Positions 1 to 6,516 of a stretch of 14,508 bases of DNA are shown piece by piece. This stretch comes from an uncultured Collinsella sp. Its GTDB lineage: Bacteria > Actinomycetota > Coriobacteriia > Coriobacteriales > Coriobacteriaceae. Under the pieces are notes generated by a model. It was not told the DNA's origin, ran no database searches, and worked only from the letters and a program-made list of their open reading frames with translations. A program made the translations under genes and the position numbers. Numbering within the stretch: the first letter of the stretch is position 1; each line of letters starts with the position of its first letter. The stretch covers positions 1 through 14,508 of the forward strand of contig CABRZY010000030.1 of the NCBI GenBank assembly GCA_902475475.1, written 5' to 3'.

Positions 1-580
1 GCAGTGTGGACTCCCAGCGGGTGAGGCCCATGGCCAGGCATGCATCGCGCTGGGCCTGCGGCACGTCCTCGAGCGCCTGCTGAATCACGCGCACCAGGAT
101 GGGAATGTTGAACATGGTGAGCGCGACGGCGCCGGAGATGATGGAATACTTCCAGCCCAGCTGCACCGAGAACACCAGAAAGCCGAACATGCCGACGACG
201 ATGGAAGGCAGCGAGGACAGCGTCTCGATGGCGGTGGAGGCGATGTCGCGGATGGGTCCGTTCGGCGCGTACTCAACCAGGAAGACCGCGCCGCCCAGGC
301 TGATGGGCACCGAGATGACTAGAGTGATCAGCAGCAGGTAGAACGAGTCGAACAGCTGGTAGAGCACGCCGCCCTGCGTTCCGTTGGCGCGCGACGGCTC
401 CGTGAGAAAGCCCGGCTGGAACAGCGTCGAGATGCCCTCGAACAGGATATAGGCCACCATGGAGACGACGATGAGCATGACGATGGCGACGATCGCCGTC
501 AACACGCCCGTGGCGAAGCGGTCCTGCTTTTGGACACGCCCGAGCCTCGCCTCGTCGATGTGGATACGCGTGCTAGCCAC
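1..580 (-). CDS. pstA: Phosphate ABC transporter permease PstA (partial, C-terminus beyond window)
   Basis: Inner-membrane permease subunit of the high-affinity phosphate importer PstSCAB; it pairs with PstC to form the channel. The 193 visible residues contain an N-terminal membrane segment at about 25-47, further hydrophobic segments, and the cytoplasmic EAA-type loop that contacts the ATPase (EDVPQAQRDACLAMGLTRWE, about residues 171-190). The family is usually near 290 residues, so roughly the last 100 lie beyond base 1. I place the start at a GTG at 578-580, because no ATG fits and this overlaps the pstC stop by 8 bases, as expected for translational coupling. A purine-rich GAAGG lies just upstream. 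pstB would be expected next, to the left. Identification is firm; the GTG start is probable. Confidence 0.93.
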   Translation of the reverse strand, partial: MASTRIHIDEARLGRVQKQDRFATGVLTAIVAIVMLIVVSMVAYILFEGISTLFQPGFLTEPSRANGTQGGVLYQLFDSFYLLLITLVISVPISLGGAVFLVEYAPNGPIRDIASTAIETLSSLPSIVVGMFGFLVFSVQLGWKYSIISGAVALTMFNIPILVRVIQQALEDVPQAQRDACLAMGLTRWESTL

Positions 581-1481
581 GAGCCTTCGCCCCCTTGCGG
601 CCGATAAGGTGGATGATCAGGATGAAGATGAGGCTCATGCCCATCAGCAGCAGGCCGAGTGCCCACAGAACATCGTCCTGGGCCGAGCCCTCGGCATAGA
701 CCGCCATAGACGTGGTGAGCGTGGTGGTGATGGTGGACGCCGGCGACAGCAGCGACGTCGGCATGGCCTCAATACCGCCGATAACCATGCGCACGGCGAG
801 CGTCTCGCCAAAGGCGCGGGTCATGCCAAGGATGACCGCAGTCATGAGCGACGGCATGGCGGACTTGAGCACCACGTGCCAGATGGTCTGCCAGCGGGTG
901 TAGCCCAGCGCGAGCGAGCCCTGACGGTAGCTATCGGGCACAGCGTGCAGGCCATCGACCGAAAGCGTGGTCATGGTCGGCAGGATCATAACGGCCAGCA
1001 CGATGGCGCCGGGCAAGATGCCCAGGCCCGTGCTCACGTGGAAAACGCTCTTCATAAGACCGACGACCACGTGAAAGCCGATCAGGCCAAAGACGACCGA
1101 GGGAATGCCGGTCAAAAGCTCAATAAGCGGCTGAAAAACCTTGGAACCAAACTTAGGCTGGATCTCGACCGCAAAGATGGCAGAGCCGATGGCGATGGGC
1201 AGCGCGATGAGCGTGGAGAGCACCATGACCGCAAACGAGGTGACGATCAGGGGCAGGGCGCCGGTATAGGGCAGGCCGCTTTTGGCTGTGTTGGCCAGAT
1301 CCCACTTGGTGCCGGTGAAAAACTCGACGACCGAGACGCCGTCCTTGACAAAAGCCGAGAGGCCCTTTTGGGCGACCATAAAGATGAGCGCGGCAACGAC
1401 AAGCGTCACGAGCGCTACGCACGCGCCCGTGACGCCCAGGCCCACGTTCTCAAGGTCGCGCTTTGGCAGCTGTTTTGCCAT
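573..1481 (-). CDS. pstC: Phosphate ABC transporter permease PstC
   Basis: Second membrane subunit of the Pst phosphate importer. The 302-residue protein is of normal length. It has a first membrane helix at about 15-37, a periplasmic stretch containing FFTGTKWD (typical of PstC), then a run of hydrophobic segments. The EAA loop HAVPDSYRQGSLALGYTRWQ precedes the conserved region with TRAFGETLAV near the end. The start ATG has GGAAAGG seven bases upstream. The gene begins 25 bases after the pstS stop and ends inside the pstA start, so pstS-pstC-pstA form one operon. PstC is told from PstA by its order after pstS and by the GTKWD and TRAFGETL features. Confidence 0.95.
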   Translation of the reverse strand: MAKQLPKRDLENVGLGVTGACVALVTLVVAALIFMVAQKGLSAFVKDGVSVVEFFTGTKWDLANTAKSGLPYTGALPLIVTSFAVMVLSTLIALPIAIGSAIFAVEIQPKFGSKVFQPLIELLTGIPSVVFGLIGFHVVVGLMKSVFHVSTGLGILPGAIVLAVMILPTMTTLSVDGLHAVPDSYRQGSLALGYTRWQTIWHVVLKSAMPSLMTAVILGMTRAFGETLAVRMVIGGIEAMPTSLLSPASTITTTLTTSMAVYAEGSAQDDVLWALGLLLMGMSLIFILIIHLIGRKGAKARG

Positions 1482-1506
1482 TGCAAACCTTTCCGGGGGC
1501 GATTAC

Positions 1507-2445
1507 TTATTTAGCGGAGACCTTGCCGCTGGCGTCCTTGACGACCTTCATGGCAGAGACGGGGATAAAGCCCTGCTCCTCGACGAGCTTGCTCTGGACG
1601 TCGTCGGAGAGCATGAACTCCAGGAAGGCTTTGGTGGCGTCGTCGGCGTCCTTTGCACAGTACATGTGCTCGGTCGCCCAGATCTTGAAGGAGTCGTCGG
1701 TGACGTTTTTGCTCTTGGGCTCGACGCCCTCGACCTTGATGGCGTTAAACTTGGAGTCATCGAAGTGCGAGAAGTCGAGGTAGGAGATGGCGTTATCGGT
1801 GCTGGCCATCTGAGTCTGGACATCGCCGGACTTGTCGAGCTCGGCATCGCCCTTAAAGTCGACGGTCTCGTCGCCAAAGACGGCGGCCTCGAAGGTGGCG
1901 CGGGTGCCGGAGCCGGCCTTGCGGTTGAGGACGACGATGGTGGCGTCGCCGCCGCCGACCTCCTTCCAGTTGGTGATCTGGCCGGAGAAGATACCCTTGA
2001 GCTGCTCGAGGGACAGGTCGTCGACCGTCACGTTCTTGGAGACGACGGGACCCATGCCCACGACGGCGACCTCGTGATCGACGAGGTTCTTGACCTGGTC
2101 GGCCTCGAGCTTGGTCTCGGCGAAGACGTCGGAGTTGCCGATGGTGACGGTGCCAGCGACGACGGCGGTCAGACCCTTGCCCGAACCGTTACCCGAACCG
2201 GAAATGGAGACGTCGGGGTTGGCGTCCATGAACTTCTCGGCAGCAGCCTCGACGAGAGCCTGGAACGAGGAGGCACCGTCGTAGGTCACCTCGCCGGAGA
2301 CGGACTCGGCAGCAGCGGCGCTACCCTTGTCGGCGGCGTCGGATGCGCCTGCGCCGCCGCAGCCAACGAGACCGAGACCGACGATGCTGGCAAGACCACC
2401 AGCAAGGCCGAGGAACTGACGACGAGAATAAGCCTGATCGAGCAT
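1507..2445 (-). CDS. pstS: Phosphate-binding lipoprotein PstS with a Tat-type lipoprotein signal
   Basis: Extracytoplasmic phosphate receptor that hands substrate to PstC/PstA. The frame is open 33 bases further upstream, but I choose the ATG at 2443-2445: AAAGGAAG lies five bases before it, and the protein then starts directly with a signal peptide. That peptide holds SRRQFLG (residues 7-13), a twin-arginine motif, and the lipobox LVGC with Cys29 as the predicted lipidated residue. A low-complexity Ala/Gly/Ser linker follows. The PBP-like domain starts near residue 50 and contains SGSGNGSGKG and KAGSGTRATFE, the glycine/serine loops that bind phosphate oxyanions. Length is 312 residues, normal for the family. 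It is first in the pst operon. A 7-bp hairpin (2471-2487) sits in the leader and possible PHO-box repeats lie further upstream. Confidence 0.94.
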   Translation of the reverse strand: MLDQAYSRRQFLGLAGGLASIVGLGLVGCGGAGASDAADKGSAAAAESVSGEVTYDGASSFQALVEAAAEKFMDANPDVSISGSGNGSGKGLTAVVAGTVTIGNSDVFAETKLEADQVKNLVDHEVAVVGMGPVVSKNVTVDDLSLEQLKGIFSGQITNWKEVGGGDATIVVLNRKAGSGTRATFEAAVFGDETVDFKGDAELDKSGDVQTQMASTDNAISYLDFSHFDDSKFNAIKVEGVEPKSKNVTDDSFKIWATEHMYCAKDADDATKAFLEFMLSDDVQSKLVEEQGFIPVSAMKVVKDASGKVSAK

Positions 2446-2586
2446 GATCTTCCTTTCATACATGCGAATCGCGGGCACCCTGCCCGCTTTGCTGTTTGGA
2501 AAGATACGGCCTCGATCGGGCGAAGACCGCCTTATCTGCAGTTTCTTACGGGCTTTTGATAGACCCTTACCGCAAGCGCGACCCAG

Positions 2587-2620
2587 CCTTTACAAACGAA
2601 TAACAAACCCGCCGCCAAAC
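2587..2620 (-). promoter_or_regulatory. Candidate PHO box upstream of pstS
   Basis: Read on the minus strand, the sequence contains GTTTGTTATTC followed directly by GTTTGTAAAGG, two GTTTGT units 11 bases apart. A further GTTTG lies 12 bases upstream. PhoP/PhoB-type regulators bind direct repeats with an 11-base period upstream of pst genes; in actinobacteria the unit usually begins GTTCA. Position (about 150 bases before the pstS start) and spacing fit, but the unit is diverged and I see no clean -10 at the expected distance. This is an inference only. Confidence 0.35.
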
Positions 2621-2649
2621 ATGGCCAGTCTTTTACACCAATAAAAACG

Positions 2650-2718
2650 AAGTTGCGGTGAAATAGTTCCTGTTTGGCCATCAAATGGCCCATTCTAGGA
2701 ACTATTCCACCGCAACTT
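2650..2718. repeat. Palindromic intergenic element, copy 1
   Basis: A 69-bp inverted repeat with 22-bp arms (2650-2671 and 2697-2718) and one mismatch. The loop holds a nested hairpin GGCCAT/ATGGCC (2676-2681, 2685-2690). The outer core AGTTGCGGTGAAATAG recurs in copies 2 and 3. It lies between the dipeptidase stop and the pstS promoter region. On the minus strand the stem is followed by CGTTTTTATT (five T complementary to 2643-2647), so here it probably also terminates transcription of the dipeptidase gene. Confidence 0.85.
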
Positions 2719-2739
2719 AGATTGGGAAACCGCGTAACC

Positions 2740-4176
2740 TTAAAGCTCTAATTCATTCAAACGAAGGATCGCCACGATATAGATCTTGAGAGCTTGCTTG
2801 AGCTGTTCCTCGTTGGCGCACTCGTTGGGGCCGTGCATCTGGCCACCCCATGCAGGAAGCTCAAGGCCGGTCTCCTCGGGGCCAAACGACACAGCGCGAG
2901 CAAAGTTGCGCGCGTACGTGCCACCGCCCATGGCGAAGGGCTCGGCATGCTTACCCGTAAACTCGTTATAGGTATCGATAAGCGCCTTCACGGCCGGATC
3001 ATCGGCAGAGACCGAGAACGGCACCTTCGCGCGACCCAGCTGGCACGTCACACCAAAGCGGCCCACGAGCGGCTCGAGCTGCTCGCGGATGGTATCGGCG
3101 CTCGTGCTATCGGGGAAGCGCACGTCGATTACCTGCTCAATGTGACCATCCGCCACGCGGATGACGCCGGGGTTGCAGGTGAGCGGGCCAAACGCGGAGC
3201 TCGTCGCGTCGATACCCAGGCCGCGGCCATAGGCATCCGCATGCACAAAGGCCAGAAACTTGACAAACTCGTGCTCGGCAGGCGTCAGCAGGCGCTCATC
3301 GCGTGCGCCAAACGCGTCCTCGGCCTCGCGCAGATACGCCACGATGAGGCCAACGGCATTGATCGTTCCCTCGGGCATCGAGGCATGACCGCCAATGCCG
3401 TGAGCGAAAATCTGCGCATGTCCGTTATCGAGCGCCGTAATCTCTAGGCGGTCGGCGTTCTCGACCGGCGCCGGCAGCTCATCGGCGGCAATCGCGAGCT
3501 CGCAGATAGACTGCGACGGAATGGCGTTGCTCGCCTCGGCACCGCTCCAGGACACAATGCGTCCGCCGTCGATCTTGGAGCTCACAAACGTCGCCCCAAA
3601 CTGGCCCTTCTCGGCATTGCAGACCGGGAACTCGGCATCGGGTGTAAACAGAAAGTCGGGGTCTGCATAGTTCTCCAGATAATGGTGAACGTCGGACATG
3701 CCCACTTCCTCATCGCATCCCAGCAGCGCGCGGAAGGTATAGCGCGGGGTGATGCCGTGCTTGAGCAGATAGGCGCCGGCGTAGAGCGACAGTACCGCCG
3801 GACCCTTGTCGTCGATAACGCCGCGACCGAGCAGCCAGCCCTCGCGACGCTCCATCGCAAACGGGTCGGTATTCCAACCGGGGCCGGCGGGAACCACGTC
3901 CACGTGGCAGATGGTCGCGAGCTGCTTGTCGCCGCGGCCCGGAATATCGGCAATGCCCACAAAGCCCTCGTCATCGCTCGTCTGGTAGCCGAGCTTTTGC
4001 GCGATACCGAGCGCGCAATCAAGCGCATCACGGACCGGGCGGCCAAACGGCGCACCGGGCTCCGCATCGGTAGCAACGGCCACGGACGGATAGCCCACCA
4101 GCTGCTCGATATCGGCGACAACGTCCTCCCAGACCTCGTCGACATACTCAGCGACGCTCTGCTCCACCTGATTCAT
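2740..4176 (-). CDS. M20-family dipeptidase (PepV/Sapep type)
   Basis: Cytoplasmic zinc metallopeptidase expected to cleave dipeptides or unblocked short peptides. At 478 residues it is close to PepV. Metal-site motifs are in the right order: CHVDVVPAGPGWNTDPF (His91), GRGVIDDKGPAV (Asp122, bridging), CDEEVGM (Glu156 as general base, Glu157 as ligand), FTPDAEFPVCNAEKG (Asp180) and GGQMHGPNE near the C-terminus (His448). The lid/dimerisation domain includes HGIGGHASMPEGTINAVG. I choose the ATG at 4174-4176 over the longer open frame because a strong AAGGAGG lies seven bases upstream. It follows the HAD gene by 54 bases on the same strand, so co-transcription is likely, and palindromic copy 1 ends the unit. 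Family assignment is firm; exact substrates cannot be read from sequence. Confidence 0.93.
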   Translation of the reverse strand: MNQVEQSVAEYVDEVWEDVVADIEQLVGYPSVAVATDAEPGAPFGRPVRDALDCALGIAQKLGYQTSDDEGFVGIADIPGRGDKQLATICHVDVVPAGPGWNTDPFAMERREGWLLGRGVIDDKGPAVLSLYAGAYLLKHGITPRYTFRALLGCDEEVGMSDVHHYLENYADPDFLFTPDAEFPVCNAEKGQFGATFVSSKIDGGRIVSWSGAEASNAIPSQSICELAIAADELPAPVENADRLEITALDNGHAQIFAHGIGGHASMPEGTINAVGLIVAYLREAEDAFGARDERLLTPAEHEFVKFLAFVHADAYGRGLGIDATSSAFGPLTCNPGVIRVADGHIEQVIDVRFPDSTSADTIREQLEPLVGRFGVTCQLGRAKVPFSVSADDPAVKALIDTYNEFTGKHAEPFAMGGGTYARNFARAVSFGPEETGLELPAWGGQMHGPNECANEEQLKQALKIYIVAILRLNELEL

Positions 4177-4230
4177 GGACGACCTCCTTACCAATGAGCG
4201 GCGAGCGCGCCCGCCTCTCACATCACATAC

Positions 4231-4893
4231 TTATATAGCGAAAAGTTTAGCAAGCTCGGCCACCGAGTGCACCACCGCATCGGCGCCCGCGGCCTCGTGC
4301 TCCCCCGGTGCCGCCGCGCCCGAATAGATGCCGATACACGGCACGCCCATCGCGTGCGCGCCCTCCACATCGTTAAAGCGGTCGCCGATCATCACGGCAC
4401 CGTCGGCCGTCGCGCCCAGGGCCGCCAGCGCATCGCGGACCGAATCCGCCTTGGTCTCGCGCCCCTGCGGCGGATTCATGCCAACCACGGCCTCAAACTG
4501 GCAAAGCCCCAGCTCATGCACCATATCGATGCACTTCGTTTCCATGCGCGACGTCGCGACGGCCATACGCTTGCCTTGGGCGACCAACCCATCCAGCAGC
4601 TCGGGGATCCCGTCGAACACGGGGTACTCATCCGGCCCCAGCTCATCGAAAAAGGCACGGTACTCGTCGGCCACCACAAGCGATTCCTCGCGCGAGAAGC
4701 CATAAAAGTCGTGGAAGCTCTTCCACAGGGGAGGCCCGATCATACGGCGCAGGTCACCCATCTGCGCTTCCGAAAACCCGCGCGCAGCAAGCGTCTTGCG
4801 CGTCGAGGTCATCACCGCCCGGCCTGTATCGGCCACCGTGCCATCGAAATCAAACAGCACGACCGGCCGCTTGCATATCTCCAGTGCCTCCAT
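4231..4893 (-). CDS. HAD-superfamily phosphatase, phosphoglycolate phosphatase-like
   Basis: Small haloacid-dehalogenase hydrolase with an alpha-helical cap, predicted to dephosphorylate a small phosphometabolite. From the chosen start it has 220 residues. Motif I is LFDFDGTVADTG (Asp15 nucleophile, Asp17 acid/base), motif II VATSR (Thr114/Ser115), motif III Lys148 in GRETKAD, and motif IV VMIGDRFNDVEGA (Asp171, Asp175). The cap lies at about 25-95. The frame can be read from a GTG at 4924-4926, and another ATG lies at 4897-4899. I prefer the ATG at 4891-4893 because AGAGGG sits six bases upstream. It is upstream of and probably co-transcribed with the dipeptidase. Resemblance is to Gph/PgmB-like HADs; the true substrate is unknown. 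Confidence 0.88.
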   Translation of the reverse strand: MEALEICKRPVVLFDFDGTVADTGRAVMTSTRKTLAARGFSEAQMGDLRRMIGPPLWKSFHDFYGFSREESLVVADEYRAFFDELGPDEYPVFDGIPELLDGLVAQGKRMAVATSRMETKCIDMVHELGLCQFEAVVGMNPPQGRETKADSVRDALAALGATADGAVMIGDRFNDVEGAHAMGVPCIGIYSGAAAPGEHEAAGADAVVHSVAELAKLFAI

Positions 4894-5049
4894 CGGCATC
4901 CCTCTTCCCCAGTTGATGATTTCCACACCGACACTTCAAACTGTTGACTATTCAACAATTGAACCTAGCAATGTGGAATGACTCTACTATACTTGTCGCA
5001 CTTTGCTCTCAGAAGGCGGCGCGCAAACGCCCCAACGAAAGGTGCAATT

Positions 5050-5910
5050 ATGTCTTTTGCCATCATAACCGACTCCACGTCGGACATCTCCCCCGCCCGT
5101 GCCCAAGAGCTCGGCATTTACGTGATTCCACTGCATGTGATTATCGAGGGCGAAGATCTGCTCGACCAGGTGCAAATCACCGCCGAGGAATACGTCGCCC
5201 GCATGGCAGGCTCCGAGCAGCTACCGCACACCTCGCAGCCGAGTGCCGGTGAATTCAAGGCACTCTTTGACCGCGTGCTCGCCGACGGCCACGATAGCGC
5301 CATCTTTATCTCGCTATGCAGCGAGTGGTCTGCCTGCTACGCCAACGCGTGCCAGGTGACCGATACCCACGAGCTCGACGTGCGCTGCATCGATTCGCGC
5401 ACCGGCTCGGGCGCCGAGGGTCTGCTGGTAGAGTACGCGCTCGCCATGCGCGAGGACGGCCGCAGCCTAGACGAGACCGAGGCTCAGATCCGCGCGACGC
5501 TGCCCGACGCCCATCTGCTGCTGATTCCGCGCACGCTCGAGAACCTGGTCAAGAACGGCCGCGCGCCCAAGCTCGCTGGCCAGCTGACGCAGATGCTCAA
5601 CATTCGCCTGGCCGTTTCGCCGGAGTGGAAATCGGGCGAGATCAAGGCCATCAAGAAGGGCCGCGGCGCCAAGCGCATCGTCGCCAACACCATGGCCGAT
5701 TGCCTCGCATTTTTGGCAGAACACCCGGGTTCAAGCGTACGCGTGCTCACAACCGGTGCCGCTGAGGAGCAGGAGCTCGTCAACCAAGCGCTCGCAGGCC
5801 AGGACTACGTAGACGCCGGCACCGGCCCCATCGGCTGCACCATCGCAACCCACGTAGGCGTCGACGCCATCGCCATCAGCTACTGCCCCCGCTACCAGCC
5901 AACTCGCTAG
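5050..5910 (+). CDS. DegV family fatty-acid-binding protein
   Basis: DegV proteins bind a fatty acid in a two-domain fold; in Firmicutes the FakB members present it to the kinase FakA for phospholipid synthesis. The 286 residues match family length. Visible hallmarks are the opening IITDSTSDISP (residues 5-15), the head-group loop HTSQPSAGEF (60-69), SLCSEWSACYANA (88-100) at the place usually occupied by SGLSGTY, DSRTGSG (115-121), RTLENLVKNGRA (161-172) and a C-terminal THVGVDAIAISY. The ATG at 5050 is chosen over an upstream in-frame ATG at 4978, because the protein then begins at the conserved core and AAAGG lies seven bases before it. TATACT at 4988-4993 could be its -10 box, but I see no good -35. 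It is divergent from the HAD gene. No FakA partner is in the window. Confidence 0.92.
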   Translation: MSFAIITDSTSDISPARAQELGIYVIPLHVIIEGEDLLDQVQITAEEYVARMAGSEQLPHTSQPSAGEFKALFDRVLADGHDSAIFISLCSEWSACYANACQVTDTHELDVRCIDSRTGSGAEGLLVEYALAMREDGRSLDETEAQIRATLPDAHLLLIPRTLENLVKNGRAPKLAGQLTQMLNIRLAVSPEWKSGEIKAIKKGRGAKRIVANTMADCLAFLAEHPGSSVRVLTTGAAEEQELVNQALAGQDYVDAGTGPIGCTIATHVGVDAIAISYCPRYQPTR

Positions 5911-5923
5911 GGACGTCCACATC

Positions 5924-5990
5924 AGTTGCGGTGAAATAGGGACTGTTTTTGGCTTATCAACCGCAAATCAATCCCTATTCCACCGCAACT
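5924..5990. repeat. Palindromic intergenic element, copy 2
   Basis: Arms AGTTGCGGTGAAATAGGGA (5924-5942) and its complement at 5972-5990 pair over 19 bp with one mismatch, at the same A/C position as in copy 1. The loop begins CTGTTTTTGGC and ends AATCAA, nearly as in copy 3, so orientation is the same. Similarity to copy 3 extends left into a GGGACGTCC block at about 5910-5918. It starts 13 bases after the degV stop and is followed on the plus strand by TTCTTTTG, so it probably terminates degV transcription. Confidence 0.88.
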
Positions 5991-6078
5991 TCTTTTGCTG
6001 AGCCATCCATATACAAGATATGCTGACGATCGGCGCATTCCCAGCTGTTTGGGGGAGCTTCGACTAGCCCCTAGCGGT

Positions 6079-6308
6079 ACCCGGTGGGCAAAAAATGGCA
6101 AATATGAGTACTGTCATAAATTTAGTAACAGCAAAATTTCGCTGAAATTGCCCGCTTCCACCGATTTCAAGCTCCATAAAGCCCCGAATCGTCGTGTTTA
6201 GGGGGGTGAATATACTAAAACTCAGTCAATTGGTCTTAGATACTTCTCAAATGATATGAGACTAACTGAGCAACAGTACTCATATTTTCCATTTTTTGCC
6301 CACCGGGT
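6079..6308. mobile_element. MITE-like element with 36-bp terminal inverted repeats
   Basis: The left terminus (6079-6114) begins ACCCGGTGGGCAAAAAATGG and ends GAGTACTGT. The right terminus (6273-6308) is its reverse complement over all 36 bases, with one mismatch (C at 6099). The 158 bases between are A+T-rich, with no convincing reading frame and one small hairpin (TCTCA/TGAGA near 6246-6262). Size, long near-perfect termini and lack of a transposase fit a non-autonomous miniature transposable element. I see no clear target-site duplication, so an alternative is a large structured RNA or regulatory hairpin. It lies between degV and the primase-helicase gene, with its right end 208 bases before that gene. 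Confidence 0.8.
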
Positions 6309-6516
6309 CTGAATGAGGTCCGCTCTTTACGCCTCCGGCTACCCATATGACCGCAAACCCTGATTATCAAGGACCGTCGCGCGCCTTGGCATCGACCGAA
6401 AGCCGCTCGCAGAATAATCCCTTGCCATTAGCAAACTTGAATCGAAATTACATATCCCAAAAAGCCGTAATGCCGTACCCTCGTCTCAACAACTCCAATA
6501 CAAGGACGGCATTCAA
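6309..6516 (+). other. Leader of the primase-helicase gene
   Basis: A 208-bp stretch with no gene I can support and no promoter I would defend. AATGCCGT at 6469-6476 is the exact complement of ACGGCATT at 6506-6513, which overlaps the end of the Shine-Dalgarno sequence AAGGA (6502-6506). Such a hairpin could mask the ribosome binding site, but the 29-base loop and 8-bp stem make this weak. Confidence 0.3.

Noticed and set aside
1282..2559. Long plus-strand open frame (425 codons) opposite pstS and pstC
   Set aside because: It is antisense to two clearly conserved genes; its composition (Gly/Asp/Val/Leu repeats) is what complementing GC-rich codons produces. The same holds for the frame at 459-1514.
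2794..4197. Plus-strand frames opposite the dipeptidase
   Set aside because: They mirror the third-position GC bias of the real gene and show no recognisable domain.
4943..4993. Divergent promoter pair between the HAD gene and degV
   Set aside because: TTGACT, TTGAAC and TATACT are present but not at acceptable spacings, so no promoter is annotated there.
5995..6201. Small plus-strand frame running into the MITE-like element
   Set aside because: It lacks a ribosome binding site and crosses the element's terminal repeat, so it is unlikely to be a gene.
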